Source: Margaritifera margaritifera (Eukaryota; Mollusca; Bivalvia; Unionida; Margaritiferidae). Taken from it: a stretch of 64,000 bases of DNA. The notes beneath the pieces are model-generated. The model saw nothing but the letters and a program-made list of their open reading frames with translations. It did not search any database and had not been told where the DNA came from. A program made the translations under genes and the position numbers. Location: the NCBI GenBank assembly GCA_029931535.1, contig JAQPZY010001659.1, positions 3,788,001 through 3,852,000 of the forward strand, given 5' to 3'. Shown piece after piece: positions 11,303 through 21,529 of this stretch (position 1 is the first letter of the stretch; every line of letters begins with the position of its first letter).

Positions 11303-12205
11303 GAGTAGTCTCACTCACTTAAAAAATTGAAATGTTTGATAGAACATTTCAATGAAGCTCATTATATACCCTAGGGTGTCCCCTAGTCAGATCAAGTTAG
11401 ATTTAGCTTGAACATGCATGCGATTTTGTTTAACCATTATTTCAATTCATTGGTATAACAACAGTTACAGACACTACACTTGGTGTATAACATGCAAGAA
11501 AAACAGCATGAAAACTTTAAAACTTTATTTTTTTTCACAGTAACATCAGTAACAGGATATCAACATTTAAAGTAAACAACATAACTGGAAGTGGTAAACA
11601 ACTTAATAACAAAATCAAAACATCTATGACAAAGGTATCACTAAGAAAAAAAACCTAACCATGAAACTTTTGCATAACAAACATAAAAGACATAGAATAA
11701 TCTTATTTAGGCATTTATCTAACACCAAGAAGAATATTTAAACAAACAAAATCATTAATACTGGCCAAAAGTATTGCAAACTTCCATAAGAGTCAGAAGT
11801 ACATTGTCCATAAAATTGGTTACAGACACTACAAAACTATAGCATTTCAATACAGCTGCAGAACCATACATATCTCCATAAAATTCACTTCAAAAATAAT
11901 TCAACATGAACACATTGACTAGAATTATTCATTAAATGAATGTTGATTAGTTAATAAAATGATAAAACCACATTGTAACAGGTATATGTCCAATACTTGT
12001 GTTAAAATTATGAACTGGTAAATAGCACTTGAAAGTTTAATACTAAATAGTGTTTGTAAGAGTAAAATATTGAAGTATAATGAATGTTCAATAAATCATA
12101 GTCACTAAAGTATTGTTCAACCCAAGGTGCTGACTCAAACACAGACCCATATGTGATTGATCTTAAGGTTACAGACACTACACATTAAACCTTGACTTTA
12201 TATTG

Positions 12206-15200
12206 TCATTTCAAATAGAAGTGCTTATGATTTTTTTCCAGATTTGACTTGAGCTTAGACAATTCAGCTGCATTAAACTTGAAATGACCCCTTTCATTGA
12301 CTATTTGTGGAGCTTTTACCCTGTACAAGATAGCATCTAGAGCCTCTTGTGAATAATCATCTTTTTCAGGCCAAACATACATGTTGCCAGACTTTCTCAT
12401 GTATTTAAGTCTAACTTCGTTATGAAGAATGTCTATTACTTCTGCTAAGTATACATCTAGAGGTCCCTTCTTTGGCTTAAGTCCTACAGCAACAAATTCT
12501 CCAGGGTGGTATTTCTCTATTGGTTTCTCTGTGTTGGTTGGTGCTTTTTTGTCAACTTTGATCTTCTTTGTCACAATGTTTTGTCTTTCTGTTGACTTCC
12601 GTTTCTTATTAGGCTTTTCGCTTGTTGCTGAGTTATGATCTTTCTGGTTACTTCCTTGTTTTCTTTTCTTGTCATTATTTTCTATTGTTGATGGATTCTT
12701 GTCTTTAAGTTGTTTTCCTTTCTGACTTAAATTATCTTTATTGAGTACTAACTTTCTCATTTCCCAGGCATTAACATTTTCGCTGAAGTTGCATCTCCCG
12801 TCAACCTTCATGCATTGCTCACAATAACAGCTCAGATTTCTTATGCTCAGTTCATAATCATTGCTTCCTGACTTTACAGCATGTAATTTTCTTGTACCTT
12901 GCAGTGTTTGCACATCAGTTTCTTCTCTATTTCTCTCAACATCTTTAACAAGGATGAACTCCCTTCTCGAAACTGTTTTAGCTTCATTATCTGTATTTTC
13001 CATTTTCAGTTTCTCTGTACAGAAATGATATACATCTTCTGCACAACCTATCACCTTTCTATTGCTGATTACAGCTCTGTAGCAAGCATTCTTGACTGTC
13101 GCACCGAGACCATCGCAAACACTCTTTCCATGTGATGTTTCGAAATAATTTCGTGTTACAGATGGCTTTTTCCTCAGACTTATGTCAGCAAAGGCTTTCT
13201 TCCCCTTATACTGGGCAGCACAGCCATCTGTCCACTCATGGATCTCCTCTACTTTCACACCTTTCTTCTTCAGAATTTCTATAGCTTTGTTCTCAAAAGT
13301 GATAGCTAAGTCTGCATCATGTTTGGTTTCTTCACTGATGCCAATAATGGCATGCTTTATCTTGAATTCTTTTTCTCCCTGTTTTTCTGTATAGTAACAC
13401 ATGATTGGATGTATTGTAACTTGGTTCCTGTCGAAGAATCCAGATTGTACTTCACTTTGAAAAACACACCCATAGTTCTCACTAAAGTCCATGACCATAG
13501 CAATAGAACCCTCACCAATTCTATCAACACAAATTCCCATCTGTTGCTGTTGCCATTTGGCCCTGAAAACGTGCTCTGGATACTCTTGCATGTCAGTTTC
13601 TAAGCATGTAATTAATGTTTTTATGTCTGTTTCTTTAGGCACACAGGAGACGCAACGCTTTACTTTATCATCTTTTGCTATTTCTATACTTTCCCATTGA
13701 TGCCATGATATCTGCCTGTCACTATACTTTTCAACAAATGGTTTAAGGTAACTCTGCAAACATTTCACACCGCATTGTTTGCATTCTCTTCTTAAACATT
13801 TAATAGCTGGATTGGTGTCGTATTTACAAAAAGTAGCATCACTTAAGCTTTTCTTATCTACTGAAATTTCATCCAAATCTCCATTTTCTTTCACTGCTTT
13901 TTTTTACATTTGTTAGTGCCTCACTTTTTAGGGCCACGTTACAGCACTTTTGGCATAAGCATGATCTTCTGCTTGTTTCAGACACCTTTTTAACATTCAC
14001 TGGTTTCAATTTAGAAAATGAAGTTAATCCTATTTTGTGACTATGGTTCCTTAACTTGTAGTCTTTGTAGGCTTCTTCTAATGTCATAGTCATCACATGT
14101 TTTTGAAGTATTTCTTTTTGACCACCTTTTCTTACTTTCACAGTTTCACGTTTATTAGGCACTTCCCTACTGATTTCTGGACTTAGAAAAAAATCTTTCA
14201 CAGATTTCTTTAATGGAGAGTTAAGTGCATCCCTTCTTCTTTTTCTTTGTTTCGTCTCCCACCATGTAGTACTAGGTTTTTGCCCTTTCACTGATACTTT
14301 GAAATACTTTTTTAGTCTGTGTCTTTTATATTTCTTCAGTAATGCGTCACAAATGATGTTGTATGCATGTTTCTTTGCACCCCCTTTCCTTGTTTTCACT
14401 TCTGAAATGCTCTCTGACACAGATTGTATAACAGTATCTGTCAATTCAAGTTTTTTTCTGCAATCCGGTGTCATTATCATTATATTCCTATTTAGAAACT
14501 TTGATGTTGATGGAGATTCAATTAATTTACTTATGATGACTGCTTTTCTCTTTGGGGTATTTGGTAATACTTCCTTTACCTTTTTTAATTGTCTGTACAG
14601 AGTTGCTTTAGGTAACACTTTATTCATTGGTGAATCTCTGGCTGACCCAGTATTTCCTATTTCACAATCAGTCTGAATACACTCTTGCTGTATACTTTCA
14701 TTCAGTTTGATACGCATTCTCCATGCTTGGGTTCTTTTCACAGCTTCTTTCTTCTTTCTACTTAATTCAGCAGTTTTCGGACTTCTTAAATCAACACTCT
14801 TATTAACCGATATTGCCAGGGCTGCTTTTTCTTTCTTTTTCTGGCGATACCTTTTCATTTCTTCACGTTTTTTCCTTCTTAATTCTTGTTGAAGATTTGA
14901 ATCGGAAAGTGATTGCTGTTTTTTTAGTAGTCTTGCATCTTTTCTTCTTTCTCTATCAACCCTTTTTAGCTCCTCATGTTTCGCCTTATTTTCCCTCTGT
15001 TTTTTTCTCCAGGCTTGTACCTTTAGCCTCGTCTTCTCCCTTCTAGCTTTAATCTTCTGTTCATCTTCTTCTGGCTTATCTTTGCTTCCTAAAAGCAAAC
15101 AACTTCATTCTCATTTTTGTTCCTCTATGTATACGGATGAAATTTAGACTTTACAAAACATACTTGTAATGAGTACGCAATATGCTTTCATACATAAGCA

Positions 15201-15789
15201 AACTGGAATAACCTGTAGATTCTTAAAGAAAAGTATCTGATTGAAAAAGAAATAGCATAAAACCTGATGATTATTCAATGTTCTAGCATTTACAATGATT
15301 GCACACTTTCCTTAATAATGTAAACAACAGTCGGGTCAATTCACATGTCTAGTAGTGTCTGTAACCATTTGACAATATCAGCAATGTATCCAATACTAAG
15401 TCTGAGCTCATTGAATTCTCATAATATTTCTGTTTGAATTTACTAGTCTAATGATATGGAATGCAAAAATACTCAGTTTCAATTGCATATTGTAAGAAAT
15501 CACTGAAAATGTTGCCTGTTATCAGAAATCTAGATGAAAGAAACTATAAATATACCAAAATATTACAAATTGCAGACAGACAATATGTCAAAATTTAGCC
15601 TTACACATCAATACTGTAATAGGAAACATAATTTGGCTTCATTTTTTTTAAAAAAAAACATGGATAAAGTCATAGACAGTATAAAAAGGGGATATTGGTT
15701 ACAGACACTACAATTTAAGAGTGTGGTTTACCATTCAATACAAACTTACCAGAGTTGTTCCCAGAGGTTTGCTTTTGTCGTCTTCCCAT
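12206..15789 (-). CDS. Transposase-like protein, two exons, interrupted by a single-base frameshift
   Basis: Exon 1 is 15750-15789 (MGRRQKQTSGNNS; ATG in an ACATGG context), with donor GTAAGT at 15744-15749. Exon 2 starts at 15088 after a TTTTAG acceptor, and the split Gly codon keeps the frame. The N-terminal ~400 residues are very basic and coiled-coil-like (RRKKREEMKRYRQKKKE), then LPNTPKRKAVIISKL, SPEISREVPNKRE and a CLCQKCC cluster. The frame then breaks at an eight-A run (13898-13905). With seven A it would continue into the 12206-13894 frame. That part has CLRRECKQCG, MVMDFSENY, WTDGCAAQYKGKK and HGKSVCDGLGATVKN, with Asp residues placed as in a DDE/DDD core, then CYCEQC and a basic linker. 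The last ~100 residues (FVAV, VYLAEV, YMRKSG, YVWPEKDD) resemble a Tudor/BAH-like reader. I recall similar unnamed proteins in cnidarians and molluscs. The stop is at 12206. Confidence 0.82.
13898..13905 (-). other. Homopolymer that breaks the transposase frame
   Basis: Eight T on the plus strand (eight A in the mRNA sense). The upstream frame ends 10 codons later after ERKWRFG. The downstream frame is open directly from this site and fits family order. One base too many is the simplest explanation: mutation, sequencing error or, less likely, programmed slippage. Confidence 0.8.
15089..15749 (-). other. Intron 1 of the transposase gene
   Basis: 661-bp intron with GTAAGT donor and TTTTAG acceptor. 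Joining gives an in-frame ...NNSGSKDKPEE... junction. It carries two copies of the 15-bp motif (15351-15365, 15698-15712). Confidence 0.7.
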
Positions 15790-15792
15790 GTC

Positions 15793-15807
15793 TTAGGGAT
15801 GTACCAT
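15793..15807 (-). promoter_or_regulatory. Short upstream ORF before the transposase start
   Basis: An ATG in an ACCATGG context opens four codons (M V H P) and stops with TAA two bases before the C of the ACATGG start context. If it lies in the mRNA leader it would be expected to reduce translation of the main frame. The transcription start is not known. Confidence 0.35.
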
Positions 15808-16824
15808 GGTAAAGAACAGAAAAAGTAATTAGGCAGCTTCTTCTAGGATAAGAAATTCAGGTTACATTGTCTTGTAGTAAATTACTCAAACAGACAGTGC
15901 TGCAAGAATGATGCAATATTCAATCAAGATAGTTATTGCATCACTTTTTTGCTCTTGGCTGCAGAGGTAAATAGATGATGCAACATTACATCACATAAGA
16001 TGGAACTTTCTATTGAGAAAAACAATGTTTTAATGACAAGTAGAACAATACTTTTATCTTTCATTTTTATACCTGTTTGTGTAGTGTCTGTAACTTTTTT
16101 TATTGAGTTGCTGTTTTTTAATGGTACAATACAGCACCACCAATTTTGGCCAACTTAGACATCACATGGATACACATGAGCCTTTGTAGGATTTATACTT
16201 TTCCATAATGAAACAACAAAATTATTGCCATATAAACTTGTAAAGGTTACAGACACTACAAAATTTAGAACTGGAAAGTTTGACAAAGAACAAGCTCTCA
16301 ATCGAATATCTTGGCTAGCCATGTGATTTAAATGGTTTTACTACTTATTATAATATAAAGTCGAGTTCTAGATGTCAATAAAAGTTATAATGAATGTTAT
16401 TTTGTACAAAATGTTGGTATATAACAACAGATTAGTGTTTGAATTTCAGTGTTGAAACAAAACTTCTACTGACGGTATTTTGCTTATAAAATCCATAATA
16501 TTTTACCGATTTCTTTAATTCAAGAAGCAATATTTGCAGGATAGAATTCCGCATAAAACCAGACCAATAAATGCATAATTTCAGTATGATATTTAGAGAA
16601 TTCTCTATTTTATATTCAAGCTTTTTTCGAGTGAGACTACATAACGCTCAAAAATGGCCATTTTTAGAGCTTGTTTCCATGCATATCTCAACAATGGGTT
16701 ACACTAACCTCTTGAAATTTTCAGGAAAGTAAGAGAGGTATATGCCAGGCTTACCAATCTTTAAAATTGGTTCATATCTTGTTTAATTTTTCTATTTCAT
16801 GCATATAACATGAAAATTCCTTTA

Positions 16825-16850
16825 TCAGCACCAATACCGTGTTTTAGCCG
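16825..16850 (-). repeat. Right terminal inverted repeat of the 5.6-kb transposon
   Basis: Ends CCAATACCGTGTTTTAGCCG, followed by ATA. It is the reverse complement of the left repeat, with no mismatch seen over 26 bp. Confidence 0.92.
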
Positions 16851-17029
16851 ATACATATAATAGTTATAAGAGAAACTTAAAACAGAGTCAATTATGCAAC
16901 ATGAAAAGCAAACTATGATCTTAAAAAACCCAACTAAATCTTTACTTTGAGAAGAAAAACTCTTTGCAAGTCTTCCTGGAAATATGTGTGCTCATAGACA
17001 AAGCAGAATGTAATCAATGAGTACATATC

Positions 17030-17640
17030 TCACCTCTGCTTTTACTAGTCTCCTGTAGAAATTGTGAACATTATCATGCAGAAAATAAATTCAGGCTAAA
17101 GTGATCATGGCCCTGCTCCAACAAAAGATTTATTTGCAATCTATAATCTTTACATTTGAACTTGTAATCATTTTAAAATTTGAAATGTGAACTTTTAATT
17201 GGCATTATATAGCCAGTATTGTGCTGACATCGTGACGCCACCTACCTATCTACCCAACCACCCACCTACCTACCTACTATCATAAGGCATAATAGACATA
17301 AAAGAATAAAAAATAACGTTCTTTTCTATCATATCAAAGTAGAGGTAATAAATTGATCATAAACAGAATCATGTTATTTTTGTATTAATTTTTCATAACA
17401 ATGTTCTTAAAATCTGCTTGTCAAGCTATTTTATTTTCCACCCCAAGAAGCCAGCTATTACTAGGTGAAAGTCACAGGCTTTGAGTAACCTTGGAGTTAC
17501 AGCCAGAAGTACATAGTTCATGCATCAATAATTACCTCCATTAACCACAAGTGAGGCATCACATGAAAAACATGCAGCATGCAGTCCACTCACCTAATTT
17601 CTATACTCATTCACATCGTATAATACACAGTTAACCTGCT
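17030..17640 (+). repeat. Head segment of the composite repeat (family C), copy 1
   Basis: The segment from CACCTCTGCTTTTACTAGTC through TATAGCCAGTATTGTGCTGAC, an ACCT-rich microsatellite (17255-17277), and CATCACATGAAAAACATGCA is repeated at 22180-22740 and, inverted, at 32185-32800. It is always next to the ~300-bp array. Confidence 0.8.
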
Positions 17641-17699
17641 GTGGGTAACATATCACAATATAAAATGTAGAAATACATATCAACAACAATTTCATGATT

Positions 17700-18690
17700 A
17701 CAGCATGAACAATCCTGAGAAGAAAAAAACACAAAACTTAACCCAAGTCAGTGAAGCATAAAATATGGTTGATATTGACTTATTACTGAAATGAGGGAGT
17801 AGTGCTCATAAAGTCTGGTTTGGCTTTGTGGGCTTTAATGCCGTTGTTCAGCACATGATAGTCTATTTATGGAGGCCAGTATATTTGGTGGAGGAAGAAC
17901 CCAGGAAGAACCACCAACCCACAGGAAGGTACTGGCAAGATTTCTCACATACCCACATGGTTGAGCTGAGACTCAAACTCATGTGAACAGAGATGAGATG
18001 TGTGAGTGATCTGTAAAGGTGAGTGCCTTATACCACTCGGCTACCTGGGGCCCTGCTCATAAAAATGCATCCCCAAGTTTCCTGATTTTATAGAAGATAG
18101 TATGTACAGAGCATGTTAAAAATCTATGTGGTCATGAGCTAAGTGCAACAACTTAACCTAAGCCATTAAAATGTGAAATACAGATCAAAGTGACCACTGT
18201 GGTAAGAAGAGAGATGTATAACCTACTTTAAAGAGTACAGCATGAACAGTAAACATGTGACATTGGACCAAAGTCAGTGAAATGTGAAATATGGGTCACA
18301 GACAGTGACCTACTTTAATAATGAAGGTGTAGTACTTATCAAGATGCACCCTCTTGCTATGTTTCATGAATCCAGGAATAGTAGTATTATAGAACAGATA
18401 AAAAACACCAATGTTTTAATGAGCTAAAGTTAAAAACATAAGCCATTAAAATGTTAAATATAGGTCACAATGACCTTCTTTTGTTGCAAGGGTGTGTTGC
18501 CAATAGGGATGCATACAATCACATAGTTCAATGATTCTGCAATTAACAGTGCTTGAGACTGAAATCAGGCAGTGAAGCATGAAATATGAGTCACAGGGAC
18601 CTACTTTGGTGAGTAGGGTCTAGTACTCATCAATATAAATCCCCTCACCAAATGTCATGAATCATTGTATGCAGAAAAGGTGCCAAAAAA
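17700..18690 (+). repeat. Tandem array of a ~300-bp repeat (family C), copy 1, interrupted by a SINE
   Basis: Unit landmarks: CAGTGAAGCATGAAATATG, GTCACAGTGACCT, GGGTGTAGTACTCATCAAGATG, TTTCATGATTCTAGG, GTGGTCATGAGCTAA, CTTAACCTAAGCCA and AATGATTCTG...GAACAGTG. Two half-related subunits alternate within each ~300-bp period. A SINE lies at 17820-18055. Confidence 0.82.
17820..18055 (-). mobile_element. tRNA-derived SINE
   Basis: On the minus strand, TAGCCGAGTGGTATAAGGC (18043-18025) is a polymerase III A box like that of class II tRNAs (Leu or Ser type). GAGTTTGAGTCTC (17980-17968) is a diverged B box. The body after it (CCCACAGGAAGG side, ending in a GGCTTTAATGCC segment) is not tRNA-like. 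It sits within the ~300-bp array and is probably an insertion there. Confidence 0.7.
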
Positions 18691-18694
18691 AAAA

Positions 18695-19795
18695 GAGTCC
18701 TTCAAAGGGATTGTTGCTCTACTAGGTGAAAAGAATTTCTAGGAATTCAAGATGAGACCATTTCTTCGTTTTAACTGCTGAGTGTTGAAACCATCTCTGA
18801 TATTCTTCAGTGATATCAAGATTTCAAATTAGCTGCTGTGGTGGACCTAATGGATGTCAGATTAGCACCAATTTCATTAAGGAACAAGTTGACATTATTA
18901 CAAGTCTTTTGTTGAAAACCCCATGTCAGTATGACCATCCATTCAGGGGAGTAATGACATCAAGATTTTCAAGACAGCCATTGTGGCAGCCATATTGGAT
19001 GTATGATTGGTACCATTTTCATTTAGGACCAACTTGGTATCATAAGAAGTCTATTGGTGAAAACCCCATGCGATATACCATCCATTTGGAAGGAGCAGAG
19101 ATAACAGTATTTTCAAGATGGCCACCATGGTGGCCATATTGAGGGTCAGTTTACATCATTTTCATTTAGGACCAACTAGACACCAGAAGAACTCTTCTGG
19201 TTAAAACCCCCATGTCAACATGACTTTCCATTTAAAAGGAGTAGCAAAAACAACATTTTCAAGATGGCCACCATGGTAGCAATATTGGATGTCAGATCAG
19301 CACCATTTTAATTCTGGACCAACAAGACATCATAAGAAGTCTTCCAGTGAAAGCACAATGTTGATATGACCAGTCATCCAGGAGAAGTAGCGATAAGATT
19401 TTCCAGATGTCCATTGTGGCAGCCATATTGGAGGTCAGATTGGCACTATTTGTGTTTATGATCAACTAGACATCATAAGAAGTCTTTCAGTGAAAACCCC
19501 ATGCTGATACGACTATCCATTCAGGAGGATTAGCAATAACAAGATTCTCAAGATGGCTGCAGTGGCAGTCATATTGGTGAAAACCCCATGTCAATATGAC
19601 TTTTTGTTCTGGAGGAGTAGCGATAACAAGATTTTCTAGATGTCTACTGTAGTGGCCATATTGGACATCAGATCAGAACCATTTTCATTTAGGACTAACT
19701 ATACATCATAAGAAGTCTTATATTGAAAACCCCATGTTGATATGACTATCCATTCAGAAGGAGTGGCGATAACAAGATTTTCAAGATGGCAAATG
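18695..19795 (+). repeat. ~148-bp family A array, second locus
   Basis: About eight units with the same landmarks as at 4900-6490. The array starts after AAGAGTCCTTCAAAGGGATT (about 18700), the inverted hairpin end also seen at 5246 and 34963. It is placed inside the ~300-bp family, which resumes at 19800. Confidence 0.87.
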
Positions 19796-19799
19796 GAGC

Positions 19800-20460
19800 C
19801 TGAGAAATAAACTTAAAATACAACATTTAACCAAAGTCAGCATGAAATATATTTCACAATGCCCTACTTTTGTGAGGAGAGTGTAGTACTCAAGGTGCAT
19901 TCCCTCAACAAGTTTCATGAATCTAGGTATAACAGTATATATACAGGGTGCAAAAAACCTACTTGGTCATGAACTGAATCCTAAACTTAACCCAAGCCAG
20001 TAAAATGTGAAATGTAGGTCACAGTGACATTCTTTTATGGTATGATACTAATAGAGATGCATACAATGCTATAGTTTAATGATCCGATCTTGAACAGAGC
20101 TTGAGAAATCAACTTAAAACACAAAATTTAACCAAAGTCAGTGAAGCATGAAATATATGTCACCATGACCTACATTTGTGATGAGGGTGTAGTACTCATC
20201 AAGATGCATCCACTCACCAACTTTCATAAATCTAGGTCTAACAGTATATATATGGTGCATATGATGCAAAAAACCTACTTGGTCATGAGCCGAATGCAAA
20301 AACTTAACCTAAGCCAGTAAACTGTAAAATTAAGTAATTGTGACCTTTCTTTGTGGTATGGGTGTGGTACGAAAAGAGATACATGCAACCAATATAGTTT
20401 GATGATTCTATTATGAACAGTGCTGAAGAAATAAATGTAAACTACAAAATTGAATCATAT
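19800..20460 (+). repeat. ~300-bp family C array resumes
   Basis: About two units (TCAGTGAAGCATGAAATAT, GTAGTACTCATCAAGATGC, TGGTCATGAGC). Family C sequence on both sides of the family A array suggests that family A was inserted into family C here. Confidence 0.8.
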
Positions 20461-21090
20461 GAAGGATATTGACAACATAAAATAATGAAATAGCCAAGGA
20501 AAGAAATCTAGGTGTAAGTTATTATTGAATCAAATTTGAAATTTAGCATCTGTTTAAATAAAAAATTCAGTATGACAAGTAAAATATTGGGACTTATAAA
20601 CAAGACATTTACCAGTAGGCATTTACTGGTATGTCAGAATACTGGAATTAACCAAAATGAATCAGAATGGAAACAAATGAGCTAACTTAATGGCATGCAT
20701 CCAGGCTAAGGTAGAATATGTGGTCAATCAATGGAGTTCATTTTACTTATTACATCTATGAAGTTTGAACACAAGTAGCTTACTAGTTTAGGAGAATCAG
20801 CCTTTATTTTTTCAATTTTTCCTAACACAGGAGGGTCGTAATTTTCTCTCAGCAGGTGCTACATTTGTGACTTGTAACCAGTACATCTGGTTAATAAATC
20901 TATTCTCAAAAATGTTTCAGTTGTTTCATTACGGTTTTTGTTTGTTTTCATATGCCAGACACAATTCTTGGAGGCGTGGGTAATATATTGATTTTTCCCT
21001 GCAACTTAAGTCATTCTTTTTGATTCGCATCCCTGTATCAAGAATGGGATGGTCCATTTATGAATAGACTTGTCAGGTTACATGATAGGT
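20460..21090. other. Spacer, no gene recognised
   Basis: AT-rich; no conserved coding stretch, inverted ends or tandem structure noticed. Confidence 0.5.
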
Positions 21091-21106
21091 AATGTGTTAC
21101 CTGGTG

Positions 21107-21510
21107 TATATAAGGCTGCTGCTGAATGGATTGGAGATTCTGATGCGTACTGTCCTCAGAGCAAGAAGCTTAGAGAAAAGTGAGAAAGTCAAGATAATCG
21201 TGAGTTAAGTATTTAAATAAACAGGCATGGGGTGAAGTGTCTGAAGAATGCTTTCCATGACTCTAGCAGCACTAAACTGATAAAGGGAATAGTTGTTTTG
21301 TTTATCTTTTATCTTGTTTGCATAGGCAAGCCCCAGGGCTCGAGAAGATTTATCAGATGCCAATACCAATCTCTTGAAAACCAGAGTGCAAACAGCAAGG
21401 GGGAAGGTTTGCTACCAAATCTGTAAATATTTGTTTATGTGCATGCCCTTACATGTCACAATATAATCAAATATGAGGTTGGACATATTCTGCAAATATT
21501 GCAATAAAGA
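21107..21510 (+). CDS. Candidate small two-exon transcription unit (speculative)
   Basis: TATATAAGG at 21107-21115 could be a TATA box. An ATG at 21143 opens 19 codons up to a GTGAGT donor (21200). A 126-bp intron would end in a T-rich tract and CATAG (21325), and the frame continues for 46 codons to TAA at 21464-21466. AATAAA follows at about 21502. The predicted 65-residue product (starts MRTVLRARSLEKSEK; contains GKVCYQICKYLF) has no signal peptide and no family I recognise. All signals are short and could coincide by chance. A noncoding transcript or a retroelement LTR promoter are alternatives. Confidence 0.22.
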
Positions 21511-21529
21511 GTTGAGATTTGGGTTGTAA

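Larger units (their letters stand above)
11464..16260. repeat. Seven dispersed copies of the 15-bp motif GTTACAGACACTACA
   Basis: Forward copies: 11464-11478, 11819-11833, 12168-12182, 15698-15712 and 16246-16260. Reverse copies: 15351-15365 (one end mismatch) and 16080-16094. Three lie downstream of the coding sequence and four upstream of or within the intron. All are inside the transposon, and I noticed none elsewhere in the window. Interspersed short motifs near both ends are what transposase-binding sites look like in several transposon families. The function is inferred. Confidence 0.85.
11277..16850 (-). mobile_element. 5.6-kb DNA transposon with 26-bp TIRs and its own intron-containing transposase
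   Basis: The ends at 11277-11302 and 16825-16850 are inverted copies beginning CGGCTAAAACACGG and identical over 26 bp by eye. Each is flanked by ATA (11274-11276, 16851-16853), compatible with a 3-bp target duplication. Just inside, GTAGTCTCACTC (11305-11316) and its inverse (16629-16640) form a second inverted pair. Seven copies of a 15-bp motif lie in the noncoding flanks and the intron. The only gene is the minus-strand transposase (12206-15789). The near-identical ends and almost open reading frame suggest recent activity. A 3-bp duplication fits Zator or Harbinger among known superfamilies, but the protein does not look like Harbinger to me. Superfamily left open. Confidence 0.88.

Noticed and set aside
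12429..15046. Plus-strand open frames of 60-125 codons across the transposon gene
   Set aside because: They are antisense shadows of the minus-strand transposase and lack conserved features.
11277..16850. Assignment of the 5.6-kb transposon to Harbinger on the basis of a 3-bp duplication
   Set aside because: The ATA flanks fit the TWA preference, but the protein lacks the Harbinger DDE layout and I saw no Myb-like partner gene. The 3-bp match could also be chance.
18025..18043. Functional tRNA-Leu or tRNA-Ser gene on the minus strand
   Set aside because: Only the A box is well kept; the B box and stems are degraded and the sequence continues as a SINE body.
18810..19142. 110-codon plus-strand open frame
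   Set aside because: It lies inside the ~148-bp repeat array, where the frame is not conserved from unit to unit.
21232..21426. 64-codon open frame starting at GTG 21232
   Set aside because: It begins in the middle of a likely intron and has no ATG; the alternative spliced frame explains the signals slightly better.
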